A DNA stretch of 64,000 bases. Origin: JAHZMA01 sp965205905. GTDB lineage: Bacteria > Pseudomonadota > Alphaproteobacteria > JABAAW01 > JAHZMA01. Positions 1 to 8,045 of the stretch are shown here, in pieces; within the stretch, counting starts at the first letter, position 1; each line of letters opens with the position of its first letter. Below the pieces are notes generated by a model. That model made no database searches. It had not been told where the DNA came from and was given only the letters and a program-made list of their open reading frames with translations. Location of the stretch: assembly GCA_965205905.1 (NCBI GenBank), contig CBDBHZ010000010.1, forward strand, positions 1-64,000, in the 5' to 3' direction. The position numbers were made by a program, and so were the translations under genes.

Positions 1-43
1 GACTGTAAGATAGAAAGAGGGATTTGTCAATTATTCGCCAAGT

Positions 44-83
44 AAAAAACATAAGTTAAAAAACATAAGTTAAAAAACATATT
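44..83. repeat. Short tandem repeat (14-bp unit, about 2.8 copies)
   Basis: The unit AAAAAACATAAGTT occurs at 44-57 and 58-71, followed by a partial copy to about 83. It spans the stop codon of the DUF1223 gene, so the last codons of that gene lie inside the repeat. No function is evident. Confidence 0.7.
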
Positions 84-795
84 TGACCGACCCTATCACA
101 AAACCAATCGGCTTGGTTTGCGCGAATAACGCAACGCCTTCAATATCAGCATCAGCAGGACGTTTCAATGAATATTGCGTTACTTCTTTCTTGCCATTCC
201 AGTCGCCTATCACTTCCATTTTTTTGGCAATGGTATGATGTTGTAAGGTTCGACCACGATTTTCACCCCCCTGCACGTTGGTTTCCTTTGGCTTAATAAA
301 ATACACCGCCACAATCTCGACCCTACCCGGTAATTTACCGCTAAACCCAGATTTCACCACATTCACCTGATAATCAGTATCTAATTTTTTAACCTGAAAA
401 CTAACGCGCTGCTTATCATTTTGACGCAGGCTAATCAGCTCAGCAACATTATTTCGTTTTGACCCTACCTCGTGATACCGACCATCAATCACCATTTGCG
501 GGGTATATACTGTGCGTGAACGTAAAAAACGCGCATAAGATTTCTGCCTATCGGTGCCCCATTTTGTCGCAAACCTATCTTTCCAGCCCAAATAATCCCA
601 ATAGGTAACATGATAGGCAAGGGTAACAACATCTTTATGCGTGCTTAATTCATTCAATAAGCTTTCCGCAGGCGGGCATGATGAACAACCTTCTGATGTG
701 AATAATTCTACTAATATCGGTGGTTTATCAACCGCTTTGGCGGCAAATGAAAATAGTTGGAGCATAATATAGAGACTTACATAAAATTTTTTCAT
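70..795 (-). CDS. DUF1223 family secreted thioredoxin-like protein
   Basis: The 241-residue product has an N-terminal signal peptide (hydrophobic core at about 5-21) and then the DUF1223 signature LVELFTSEGCSSCPPAE, with a CxxC-type cysteine pair at residues 37 and 40. A thioredoxin-like start (ELFTSEGCSSC) followed by YWDYLGWKD is typical of this family, which is common in alphaproteobacteria and predicted to be periplasmic. Its biochemical role is not established; a redox or copper-related role would be a guess. It is transcribed away from the barrel gene at 1096. Length is normal for the family and the ATG at 795 is well placed, with the signal peptide immediately following. Confidence 0.85.
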   Translation of the reverse strand: MKKFYVSLYIMLQLFSFAAKAVDKPPILVELFTSEGCSSCPPAESLLNELSTHKDVVTLAYHVTYWDYLGWKDRFATKWGTDRQKSYARFLRSRTVYTPQMVIDGRYHEVGSKRNNVAELISLRQNDKQRVSFQVKKLDTDYQVNVVKSGFSGKLPGRVEIVAVYFIKPKETNVQGGENRGRTLQHHTIAKKMEVIGDWNGKKEVTQYSLKRPADADIEGVALFAQTKPIGFVIGSVKYVF

Positions 796-852
796 TATTT
801 ATCCTTTTATCGGTTACCTTAATAGGCATATAGGCACAAAATTTGCATCATA

Positions 853-886
853 GTGATAGTCATATTGATTATGGGGCGACTATCAC
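853..886. promoter_or_regulatory. Inverted repeat in divergent intergenic region
   Basis: GTGATAGTC (853-861) and GACTATCAC (878-886) form perfect 9-bp inverted arms separated by 16 bp, between the divergent genes starting at 795 (minus) and 945 (plus). The position and spacing suit a dimeric regulator's operator; a hairpin is also possible. No regulator gene is adjacent. Confidence 0.35.
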
Positions 887-944
887 CATAAAGTCAACTC
901 ATTTATTAAGACGAGTTATTAAGGTCATTTATAGGATTTATATC

Positions 945-1142
945 ATGTTTACTAAAAAAAGACACCAATTTAATGTGCATCGTAGCGATGATGGATTTTT
1001 TCTAAAATTCGGTCCATTTTTTGTCTATGGTTTTGCCACTTTATTTGTGCTATATACAATTATTACACCACCTAATTTTCAAGGAAACAAGCAAAATGAA
1101 ACAACCATTACTAACAATGTTACGCAATATCATATCGGGTAA
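945..1142 (+). CDS. Small putative single-pass membrane protein
   Basis: The ORF beginning at ATG 945 encodes about 65 residues: a basic N-terminus (FTKKRHQFNVHR), one hydrophobic segment (about 20-40) and a short polar tail. AGGA lies about 9 nt upstream of this ATG. Its 3' end overlaps the start of the barrel gene at 1096 in another frame, which would allow translational coupling. A longer in-frame start at 843 is possible but has no clear ribosome site. I recognise no family, and a non-coding explanation cannot be excluded. Confidence 0.4.
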   Translation: MFTKKRHQFNVHRSDDGFFLKFGPFFVYGFATLFVLYTIITPPNFQGNKQNETTITNNVTQYHIG

Positions 1143-1959
1143 ATTTTACCTTTTTTCTATTATTCTGTTATTAGCCACCCCTGCTTATGCGTTCCCCGCT
1201 ATGCCAGTGGGTTCTTTTGATTCATTGGGCTATTTCTCATTTTTCAACCTCGAAGAAAGTGGTGATAGAACAATAGATGAGAAAATGGAAGACCCCGTCA
1301 ATCCCGATAACACCAAGATTGACCGTTCTGGTTTTCAGGGCTATTTTTCGTTCTCGCCTACTGATAATTGGGCATTTTATCTTAACCGAACTGAAGTCAA
1401 CATAAACGAGGCAGATGGACTTTACGAACAGCCTGCTGGACCAAAAAATGAATTAAAAACGGCGTATGAGCGCACAGGGCTAGGTGTGCGTGGCATGTTT
1501 TCCAACAAACGTGGCTCGCCCGTGAAAGTTGGCATTTACAACGAATTTATTGTCAATAGCACCGCCGACCAAGATGGCGAAGCATTTGGCACCATGCCGT
1601 TTTTCTATATCGGGCATAATTTACCGATTTCACTGCGCTATGGCTATAATGTGGAAACAAGCAGGCGGCAAACCCGTCTTGCCGATACCAGCATCAGCAA
1701 ATGGGACTATTTTTATAACTCGCATGTCTATTTGCGGTTTGAACCTTATAATTCGGTGGCGCGCTTCCCAATCGGCTATGAATATCATCAGCGTAGTGGC
1801 ACAGCACCCGACCCGCTGAATTACGACCTCCAAAAAGAGCGGATGATTGAGCATAGTGTGTTCTTCCATTTGCCTGCCAGTATCTTGCTAACATTACGGT
1901 ATCAGACCAGTGACGATGCTGAACAAGTATCATTAGGGCTAGAAGTGCCATTTTTCTGA
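1096..1959 (+). CDS. Secreted outer-membrane beta-barrel-like protein
   Basis: From the ATG at 1096 (AAGGA about 10 nt upstream) the 287-residue product begins with a signal peptide ending near AYAFP. The mature part alternates polar and aromatic residues in short strand-like stretches and ends in LEVPFF, the terminal phenylalanine typical of BAM-inserted outer-membrane proteins. An upstream in-frame TTG at 1021 would add 25 residues in front of the signal peptide and is unlikely. No specific family was recognised; function (porin, adhesin or structural) is unknown. Confidence 0.7.
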   Translation: MKQPLLTMLRNIISGKFYLFSIILLLATPAYAFPAMPVGSFDSLGYFSFFNLEESGDRTIDEKMEDPVNPDNTKIDRSGFQGYFSFSPTDNWAFYLNRTEVNINEADGLYEQPAGPKNELKTAYERTGLGVRGMFSNKRGSPVKVGIYNEFIVNSTADQDGEAFGTMPFFYIGHNLPISLRYGYNVETSRRQTRLADTSISKWDYFYNSHVYLRFEPYNSVARFPIGYEYHQRSGTAPDPLNYDLQKERMIEHSVFFHLPASILLTLRYQTSDDAEQVSLGLEVPFF

Positions 1960-2096
1960 GATATAATTTAATTGGGGCTTTTGAGATACGTTTTGATTGG
2001 GCTTTTGATTTGAAGTTTGACAAGTAATTTTTTAGAGAACAACGCGTTTTATGCTTGCCAAGATTATTTTTTTTAAGTAATATGCGTTTTTGGTAT

Positions 2097-2172
2097 TCCG
2101 CGATAGCTCAGTTGGTAGAGCAGGTGACTGTTAATCACCCTGTCGCAGGTTCGAGTCCTGCTCGCGGAGCCA
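2097..2172 (+). tRNA. tRNA-Asn (GTT)
   Basis: A full cloverleaf is visible. The acceptor arms TCCGCGA (2097-2103) and TCGCGGA (2162-2168) pair, with discriminator G and an encoded CCA at 2170-2172. The D-arm contains AGCTCAGTTGGTAGAGC. The anticodon stem GGTGA/TCACC encloses loop CTGTTAA with anticodon GTT. The T-arm has GGTTCGAGTCC. Accessory genes and repeats begin directly downstream, so this tRNA could be an integration site, although no duplicated 3' end was found at the far side. Confidence 0.97.
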
Positions 2173-2199
2173 CCCCTTATCCCCTCTCAATAGTTAGCA

Positions 2200-2665
2200 A
2201 GGCTTGCCCTTGTACCAATGGCGGTCGCGCGCCTTGCCGATGGTACTAAAGGTGCTAATCGCGAAGACACCCCTTGTAACCCCACCGCATTAATATTCAC
2301 TCACCATTAGTATACGCTAGAATTGCACACCCCGACATGCTCCTCCCTCGTGTTGAAACAAAGCGGTGGGGGTTGAGGAGGCCTCGATGCTAGTGTTGAG
2401 TATGGCGGGGGGATTATCAAGGCACACTCCTTAATGAGTATTACACACAAGCGGGGGTTGTTAAGGGGGCAAGTGGCAAGAGGCGTCTGCTTGGCAAATT
2501 GTCCAACGGACATAAATTTGACAAGCGCGCATCGAGAAGCCACATCGCGCCCCCTTAAATAATAATCATAATCCGCACCCCCCTTGATACATAAAATCAA
2601 CTCCGCAAAGCCCCCCATATATAATGTCTCGCAACACGCACCGCCCTTGTGTTGAGCAACCGCGA
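2200..2665. repeat. Dispersed modular intergenic repeat, copy 1
   Basis: This gene-free stretch is made of blocks that recur elsewhere in the window. They include the inverted form of CCGCCATTGGTACAAGG (about 2204-2222), a TATGGCGGGGGGATTATCAA block (about 2400), a 68-bp block at 2475-2542 shared with copies near 6.2 kb and 35.5 kb, CCCCCCTTGATA (about 2578), GCAAAGCCCCCCATATATA (about 2605) and CACGCACCGCCCTTGTG. ORFs across it are not preserved in the same way between copies, so I treat it as non-coding. Confidence 0.75.
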
Positions 2666-2672
2666 GGTTTTA

Positions 2673-3236
2673 TTATTCTATTACGATGTTGTTTTCTTTG
2701 AGGTGGGTTTTGACATAAGCTAACACTTCAAGACATTCTGGTTTGGTCGCGTACTCTTCTTCTTCCCATCTGATAGTATCAGCAATGCTATATGACCCTG
2801 AAGTGCCATCATCGTTCTGGTAATAAATTGTATTATTCCAATCCATGCCATTATCAATCAATAATTTTATAATGTCTAAATAAAAATTTCTATCATCAGG
2901 ATAATATGTTCTAAAATCATTATTACATGTCGTAAATATATACGATATAGGTGTAACCAAACCTCCCCCTTCACCTTCACTAGGGAATCCAAAATTCTTA
3001 TTTGGATTCGCACCCTGTGCGATTAAATCTTCTAATTTTAAGATTGCTTCTGGAATACCCATATCATGGTTAAGCCCAAGACTCCCATATGTCATGCCCA
3101 AAAAAGTTTTAAAAAACAAACGTTGCACATCAGCTTCTTCAGTTTCAGTTGCATTGATATTTTTGACTGGCAATAACACAACGTATGTTAGAATAGCTAA
3201 CAGTGAAAAAAATATGGTAAGATGCTTTAATTTCAT
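2673..3236 (-). CDS. Secreted ankyrin-like repeat protein, paralogue A
   Basis: From the internal ATG at 3236 the protein is 187 residues, the same length as its neighbour at 3528-4091 and aligned with it from MKLKHLTIFF. A longer in-frame start at 3356 would lie in repeat DNA, so I reject it. It has an N-terminal hydrophobic signal or anchor segment (about 7-26). Two ankyrin-like units follow: LEDLIAQGANPNK, then LDIIKLLIDNGMDWNN, separated by a TPISYIF helix. Paralogue B shares the segment just upstream of the start and the last codons plus 3' flank, so the pair is a tandem duplication. Likely a periplasmic or surface protein-binding scaffold; partner unknown. Confidence 0.7.
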   Translation of the reverse strand: MKLKHLTIFFSLLAILTYVVLLPVKNINATETEEADVQRLFFKTFLGMTYGSLGLNHDMGIPEAILKLEDLIAQGANPNKNFGFPSEGEGGGLVTPISYIFTTCNNDFRTYYPDDRNFYLDIIKLLIDNGMDWNNTIYYQNDDGTSGSYSIADTIRWEEEEYATKPECLEVLAYVKTHLKENNIVIE

Positions 3237-3269
3237 CTTACCATCATAGTTGAAAGGAAATTTCTTGTC

Positions 3270-3525
3270 AAATTTTATTTTTGTTCGTGGGGGTATGGGG
3301 CGATACACTCCACCGCCAGTATTAAACACAGCGGTGGGGGGTATGGGGGGCGTCATCGCGTGGCGGTTGTCCTACGGACATAACCGCCAAAGCGTATGCC
3401 GCAAAGCCCCCCATAAATTAATGCGTTCGCACCCCCCTTGATATATAAAACCTAAACCGCAAAGCCCACCATATATTAATGTATCGCGACACGCACGGTT
3501 TTTGTGTTGAGCAACCGCGAGGTTT
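3270..3525. repeat. Dispersed modular intergenic repeat, copy 2 (with internal duplication)
   Basis: This lies between the two ankyrin-like paralogues. It contains the repeat core GCAAAGCCCCCCATAAATTA near 3400 and again, slightly altered, near 3452. It also has CACCCCCCTTGATA near 3431, a CACAGCGGTGGGG block near 3328, and CACGCAC followed by GTGTTGAGCAACCGCGAGG near 3490. The last part matches the 3' flank of paralogue A, which marks the edge of the duplicated unit. Confidence 0.75.
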
Positions 3526-3527
3526 TA

Positions 3528-4091
3528 TTATTCTAGTATGATATTGTTTTCTTTGAGGTGGTTTTTGACATAATCTAACGCTTCAAGACATTCTGGTTTG
3601 GTCGAATTTTCTTCTGTTCTTTTGAGTCTCTCGGCAATGGTTGAAGTTTCGTCTGAATAACCTTCATATATCTTCTCAATATTTTTAGCATTCCAATCCA
3701 CATTATTATCAAGCAATAATTTCACAATGTCTAAATAAAAATTTTGATCATCAGGATAATATGTTCTAAAATCATTACCACATGTCCGAAAAATATAAGA
3801 TATAGGGGTATATGAATAGCCATAATCTCCCCCTTCACTGAAGCTAATTTTCTTATTTGGGTTGGCACCTTGCGCGATTAAATTTTCTAATTTTAAGATT
3901 TCTTTGGCAATATCCATATCATGATTAAGCGCATAACTAGCATATGTCATTTTCAAAAAAATACCATCAAATAATTTTTGCACATCAGCTTTTTCAGTTT
4001 CAGTTGCATTGATATTTTTTACTGGCAATAATACAACGTATATTAGAATAGCTAACAGTGAAAAAAATATGGTAAGATGTTTTAATTTCAT
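3528..4091 (-). CDS. Secreted ankyrin-like repeat protein, paralogue B
   Basis: The 187-residue protein is closely related to paralogue A. It has the same hydrophobic N-terminus (MKLKHLTIFFSLLAIL), the ankyrin-like LENLIAQGANPNK unit, TPISYIF, a second LDIVKLLLDNNVDWNAKN unit, and the C-terminal ECLEALDYVKNHLKENN. The copies differ mainly in the loops. It starts 38 bp downstream of the stop of the 667-residue orphan on the same strand and may be cotranscribed with it. Ankyrin repeats mediate protein-protein contact; the actual partner is unknown. Confidence 0.7.
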   Translation of the reverse strand: MKLKHLTIFFSLLAILIYVVLLPVKNINATETEKADVQKLFDGIFLKMTYASYALNHDMDIAKEILKLENLIAQGANPNKKISFSEGGDYGYSYTPISYIFRTCGNDFRTYYPDDQNFYLDIVKLLLDNNVDWNAKNIEKIYEGYSDETSTIAERLKRTEENSTKPECLEALDYVKNHLKENNIILE

Positions 4092-4129
4092 CTTACCATA
4101 TTAGTTGAAAGGAAAAAATTTGTCAAATT

Positions 4130-6133
4130 TTATTTTTCTTCAATGAATTTGATTTTCATGTTTTTAAATATTTTTTCAAAAGAATCCTCTAAATCCAGTT
4201 TCGTTTTTTGCGCTTTTTGAATGGTCTTATTTAAGAAATCAGTTTTTTCACCAACTGTTTCTAGCATCAATTTCATTCTTAATAACACATCAATCATGGC
4301 TTTCAGGGTGAGTATATCGCGCAATGTGCCACTATGAATTGCATCATAAATATTCTCAACTGTTGTAGCATTATTGGCTTTGATAATACGGCTAGCACGT
4401 TCATCCCAATCTTTTTTGGCGTGGGTGCGGATTTGATTGGCAATATTGCTAGATGGTGCAAATAACCCAACAAAATCTTTTTCACCAATGTTAGACATGG
4501 GATTAATTGCTTTTATCAATTCAGATTGCTTAAATTCGCCATGTCGCCGTTCCCACCATTTATTTCCAATATGGGTGTTGAGGTAATTGATGATTTTATC
4601 ATTAATGATTTCCTTATGATTTGCGCCTACTGCGTCCCTTACTTTGGCAAAATCAACAATTCTTTGTTCAATATGCGAATGTTCATTTGTGCCATCATCT
4701 TTCATAACAGAGCCAATTTTATGGTTGCTACTGATGATTTGCCCTTTCACAACCAGCGATTGAGAGAGATGCCTAAAACTGGTGAGCCGCATCTTATCAG
4801 TATTTTCATTATATTCTAAAATAGTGATACTATAGGGTGAATCATCTGAAACACGAAGCACTTTTGAAATTGTCGGGTTAACCTCACTATCTTTGATATA
4901 ACGCACACTGCCATCGGTTTCAAGATACTTACCCGTAAAATCCAAACCTCTGTGAGAGACAAGTTTGAATTGTTGCAGATTGTCTGCAATTTCATCCAAA
5001 CTTTTATCTTTTGAATCCCGAATTGCTTGCCTCATTGCCTCATGATATTGATCACTAAAATCTTTATTCCTGAAGCGCAATTCCATAAAATTTCCAGTAA
5101 GTTGGAGATAGACACCCAATTCTTTCACATAGAATCTGCGGTTAGAGGCTCTGCCTTGCTCGGCACGAATTTGCTCGATAATTTTTTCAAAACTTTCAAG
5201 CAATGCAGATTTATCTAAATTTTTGATTTCCGCCGCCTTATCACGCACATCTTGTGATAAGTCCTTTAGGATTGCCGTGATGTTTTTATGAAAATGAAGC
5301 TCCTTATCACTAGAAAGGTTGGTTTGTGCTTGCTTTAGATGAGTCATCAAATAAAAAGCTTGAAACACGCCTATTTTCTCACCGCGTTTCAACTTTTCTA
5401 GCAATTTCTGAGCATTCAACGGGGCTTTCTTCTTCAAATCTTGTTCAAGCTGATAATTTTCCAGATAGGCTTGCGTGCGGTTCGGCATGGCATCAAGCTT
5501 GCCAAGGCTTTTTAATTCATTATATAGCAAATTAAGTTTTTCAAGGTCAGCCGTACTAGGCTTTTTCTTGCCCTGTTCTATATCGATTAACAAAGCCTGA
5601 TAACCATGTAATCGCGTATGCACCGATGGCGAAACATTAAGTGTGCCAATAGTTTTAGTGTAATCCTCCATCTTTGCTTTCAGAATCTCATTATGGATGG
5701 GTTGCAACAGCTCTCTGGTTTTTTTCGGCATATATTGAATGTTGCTTTTATCCTGAAAAGCATCATAGAGAGTTTTGGCTAAATCCTTATTGCCATTTTT
5801 TTCAAGTGTCTGCAAATTTTTGATATTAATATCGCTAAACTTAAATTTTTTGCCAATATGGGTGGTGAGATTATGAAACGCCTTTTCGGGCAGTGTCGAT
5901 AATTTATCCGCCTTATCAATAGCTTTTATGAGCGCATCAGTGCGTGATGAAGGGCTATAATTTGGCTGATATTGTGCCGCCATCAATTCAGTGATTTCGT
6001 CAGTGGTGAGCGATGCAGAACCGACCGCCGTCAGCAGTTTCTTAAAATCGGCTTGGTTGCTTAAATGATTGAAAAACTGATTCACCTTACCTAATGGGCG
6101 GAAATAATTTGGTTGGTTTTTGGTTTTCTGCAC
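4130..6133 (-). CDS. Large orphan alpha-helical protein, unknown function
   Basis: The 667-residue reading frame is lysine- and glutamate-rich and mostly helical, with coiled-coil-like stretches near residues 150-330 and at the C-terminus (about 610-667). There is no signal peptide, transmembrane helix or family motif I can name. A central part (about 335-480; RFYVKELGVYLQLTGNFMEL onward) looks more beta-rich and may be a separate domain. The only available start is a GTG at 6133 without a visible ribosome site, directly at the edge of a dispersed repeat with an upstream in-frame stop near 6168. The natural 5' end may therefore have been lost or altered. The long uninterrupted frame argues that it is coding. 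Confidence 0.6.
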   Translation of the reverse strand: MQKTKNQPNYFRPLGKVNQFFNHLSNQADFKKLLTAVGSASLTTDEITELMAAQYQPNYSPSSRTDALIKAIDKADKLSTLPEKAFHNLTTHIGKKFKFSDINIKNLQTLEKNGNKDLAKTLYDAFQDKSNIQYMPKKTRELLQPIHNEILKAKMEDYTKTIGTLNVSPSVHTRLHGYQALLIDIEQGKKKPSTADLEKLNLLYNELKSLGKLDAMPNRTQAYLENYQLEQDLKKKAPLNAQKLLEKLKRGEKIGVFQAFYLMTHLKQAQTNLSSDKELHFHKNITAILKDLSQDVRDKAAEIKNLDKSALLESFEKIIEQIRAEQGRASNRRFYVKELGVYLQLTGNFMELRFRNKDFSDQYHEAMRQAIRDSKDKSLDEIADNLQQFKLVSHRGLDFTGKYLETDGSVRYIKDSEVNPTISKVLRVSDDSPYSITILEYNENTDKMRLTSFRHLSQSLVVKGQIISSNHKIGSVMKDDGTNEHSHIEQRIVDFAKVRDAVGANHKEIINDKIINYLNTHIGNKWWERRHGEFKQSELIKAINPMSNIGEKDFVGLFAPSSNIANQIRTHAKKDWDERASRIIKANNATTVENIYDAIHSGTLRDILTLKAMIDVLLRMKLMLETVGEKTDFLNKTIQKAQKTKLDLEDSFEKIFKNMKIKFIEEK

Positions 6134-6360
6134 TAATTTATGCGGGGGCTTTGCGACATGGCTTTATAGTATCAAGGGGGGTGCGGTCTGGCTTCTCGAT
6201 GCGCGCTTGTCAAATTTATGTCCGTTGGACAATTTGTCAAGCAGACGCCTCTTGCCAGAACCCCCCTTGACAATCCCCCCGCCATACTCAATACTGGTAG
6301 AGGCATGAGCGAAGGGGTTACAAGGGGCGTTCCTGCCGATAAGGCAGGTCGCAAAGCCCC
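6134..6360. repeat. Dispersed modular intergenic repeat, copy 3 (inverted)
   Basis: It is in the opposite orientation to copy 1. It reads GGGGGCTTTGCGACA (about 6142), TATCAAGGGGGGTGCGG (about 6170) and then the inverted 68-bp block at 6189-6256, which differs from copy 1 at only about one base. A CCCCCCGCCATACTCAATAC block follows near 6276 and GCAAAGCCCC near 6350. It abuts the GTG start proposed for the 667-residue ORF. Confidence 0.75.
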
Positions 6361-6363
6361 TTG

Positions 6364-6397
6364 CTAGCGAATTTTAGCTTTGCTAAAATTCTAGCGT
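6364..6397. other. Long hairpin at repeat boundary
   Basis: GCTAG...AATTTTAGC, a 2-3-nt loop (TT), and GCTAAAATT...CTAGC form a nearly perfect stem of about 14 bp. It sits just downstream (minus strand) of the mini-ORF that ends at 6401. It lacks a T-run, so it is a weak terminator candidate. TATACGCTAGAATT at its outer end also occurs near 2310 at the edge of copy 1, so it may be the border of the repeat. Confidence 0.5.
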
Positions 6398-6400
6398 ATA

Positions 6401-6493
6401 TTAATGCCGTTTAGCAAGTTTTTCGCAACAATCACATGCTTTTTGCTTGTTACTGCCTGATAGTTTTTGGGTTAAGACGTCAATAGCACTCAT
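6401..6493 (-). CDS. Mini-ORF, 30-residue Cys-rich peptide
   Basis: ATG at 6493 is preceded by AGGAGGA at about 8 nt, one of the strongest ribosome sites in the window. The frame reads MSAIDVLTQKLSGSNKQKAC, then DCCEKLAKRH and a stop. The CDCC cluster followed by basic residues suggests metal or nucleic-acid binding, or a regulatory peptide. No family is recognised. It lies in otherwise gene-free DNA between the orphan gene and argB. Confidence rests on the ribosome site and on codon usage that looks normal for the window. Confidence 0.5.
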   Translation of the reverse strand: MSAIDVLTQKLSGSNKQKACDCCEKLAKRH

Positions 6494-6693
6494 AATGAGT
6501 CCTCCTAATATAAAATGTCCATAAGTTGGGCATAAGGTTACGTTATCCGCAAACGCATGATGCGGAAATTAACAATGTTTAAGTTTTTGGGTTGCCATTC
6601 GGTTCGGTTATTGAGGGGCGCAATGGGCTTATTTCTAATCTACCATAAGTTTATTACACAAATCAAGAACACTTTGTGAAAAAGTAGTAAACC

Positions 6694-6702
6694 TGTGGAT
6701 AA
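6694..6702 (-). promoter_or_regulatory. Perfect DnaA-box match in AT-rich gene-free region
   Basis: Read on the minus strand, 6694-6702 is TTATCCACA, an exact match to the bacterial DnaA-box consensus, in an AT-rich stretch (about 6630-6780) without genes. A second, two-mismatch candidate lies at 6676-6684. One good box alone does not establish an origin. The rest of 6494-6815 shows only a small GCATGATGC-type palindrome near 6555 and nothing else I can name. Confidence 0.35.
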
Positions 6703-6817
6703 CTTTTTGTTTGTTCGGATTTATGGTTAAAATAAGTGCTAAATGTATTGTTTTACCCTGATTTCGTTGTTCCCATGCAGAGTAACAAATACGGACGGTG
6801 CCTGTCTCATCACATTA

Positions 6818-7160
6818 TAATATGGGGGGCTTTGCGGAGTCGGTTTATATGTATCAAGGGGGGTGCGGCGCAACTTCTCGGTGGGCAAGGCAGAAGCCGC
6901 CCACCTTGTTGCGACCCCCCTTGATAATCCCCCCGCTGTATTTCAACACGCAAGAGGTGTAAATTGCTGTTACTCAAAACGAGGGAGGAGTGTGTCGGTA
7001 GATGACTCAACAAAAAGGCAGTATTTTGAATGCAAACTTCGTTTGCCATGTGGATTCCGTGTCTTAAACACTGCCCTATCGGGGCAGTGGCACGGAACGA
7101 CGAAAGAGAGGAGTGGGTTGCTGTTGCTCAATACAAGGGCGGTGCGTATCGCGCCATGCC
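6818..7160. repeat. Dispersed modular intergenic repeat, copy 4 (inverted)
   Basis: It starts with TATGGGGGGCTTTGCGG (about 6822) and TATCAAGGGGGGTGCGG (about 6853). A hairpin-like GGGCGGCTT/AAGCCGCCC-type segment and CCCCCCTTGATAATCCCCCC (about 6915) follow. A GCAAACTTCGTTTGC palindrome (about 7032) also occurs as GCAAACAAAGTTTGC in the copy at 35.2 kb. It ends with AATACAAGGGCGGTGCG. It separates the accessory stretch from argB. Confidence 0.7.
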
Positions 7161-7165
7161 CAAAA

Positions 7166-8030
7166 CTAGCCCCGTATCAACGTGCCATGTCCGTGTTCGG
7201 TGAATAATTCCAGCAGGATTGAGTGCGCGAAGCGTCCATCAAGAATCACGGCGGCGCGTAGCCCCTGATTGATAGCCTCGATGCAAGTTTCCAATTTGGG
7301 AATCATACCGCCCGTAATCACATCGCTTTGCATTAAATTCTTTGCCTGCTGAATCGTTAGCTCCTCAATCAATTCGCTATCTTTATCCATGATGCCCGCA
7401 ATATCGGTCAGCAATAACAGCCTGCGCGCGCCAATTTGCGCGGCAATATAGCCCGCGGCAGTATCGGCATTCACATTGTAAAATTGATTATCATCTGCGC
7501 CCAATCCAATCGGTGCAATCACGGGGATAATCTCGGAATCCTTTTGAATCTGCGTCAGAATGCTTTGGTCAATCGCGCAAGGCGTGCCAACAAAACCTAA
7601 TTTGGGGTTGAGCTGCTTTGGTTCGCATCAGCCCACCATCAGCGCCACAGATACCGATTGCCTGCCCACCTAGCTTGACAATCTCGGATGTAATGCGTTT
7701 GTTCAGCTGATTCAGCACCATCGATACAATCTCGATACTCGCCGCGTCAGTTACCCGCAAGCCATCGATAAAATTACTCTCAATCGCCAGTTTTTTCAGC
7801 ATTTCGTTGATTTTAGGACCGCCGCCATGCACAATAATCGGGTGAATGCCAACCTGTTTCAGCAAAAGCACATCACGGGCGAAGCTGGTGAATAATTCAT
7901 CATTAATCATGGCATGGCCGCCAAATTTAATCACCACAGTCTCGCCACGATAGCGTTGCATAAACGGCAATGCCTGCATCAAAAATTCGGCACGCGCCAA
8001 AAATGTTTTGTTTCTTTCTTTTACCATCAT
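7166..8030 (-). pseudogene. argB: Acetylglutamate kinase, interrupted by a frameshift
   Basis: Acetylglutamate kinase phosphorylates N-acetylglutamate in arginine synthesis. The N-terminal part (8030 down to about 7607) has KFGGHAM and the HGGGPKI nucleotide/substrate loop. The C-terminal part has LTDIAGIMD and GGMIPKL. The first frame stops at 7569 after a non-ArgB tail. Shifting one base at the GGGG run at 7604-7607 restores KLGFVGTPCAID...VIAPIGLG and a product of about 287 residues, the normal length. So either there is one extra base in the data or argB is a recent pseudogene. It is the last gene of the rpmH block. Confidence 0.88.
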
Positions 8031-8045
8031 TCACGCATCATATAA

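Noticed and set aside
1021..1095. Upstream TTG extension of the barrel gene
   Set aside because: It would place 25 residues before an intact signal peptide; the ATG at 1096 has the better ribosome site.
2055..2249. ORF across tRNA-Asn
   Set aside because: It reads through a complete tRNA and is an accidental frame.
2307..2618. ORFs starting MSVGQFAKQ inside two modular-repeat copies (near 2.5 kb and 35.4 kb)
   Set aside because: The similarity only reflects the shared 68-bp DNA block. The frames diverge beyond it, have no ribosome site, and the third copy is truncated.
2097..7165. Integrative island at tRNA-Asn
   Set aside because: The 2.2-7.1 kb stretch looks accessory, but no integrase and no duplicate of the tRNA 3' end were found, so the claim is not supported.
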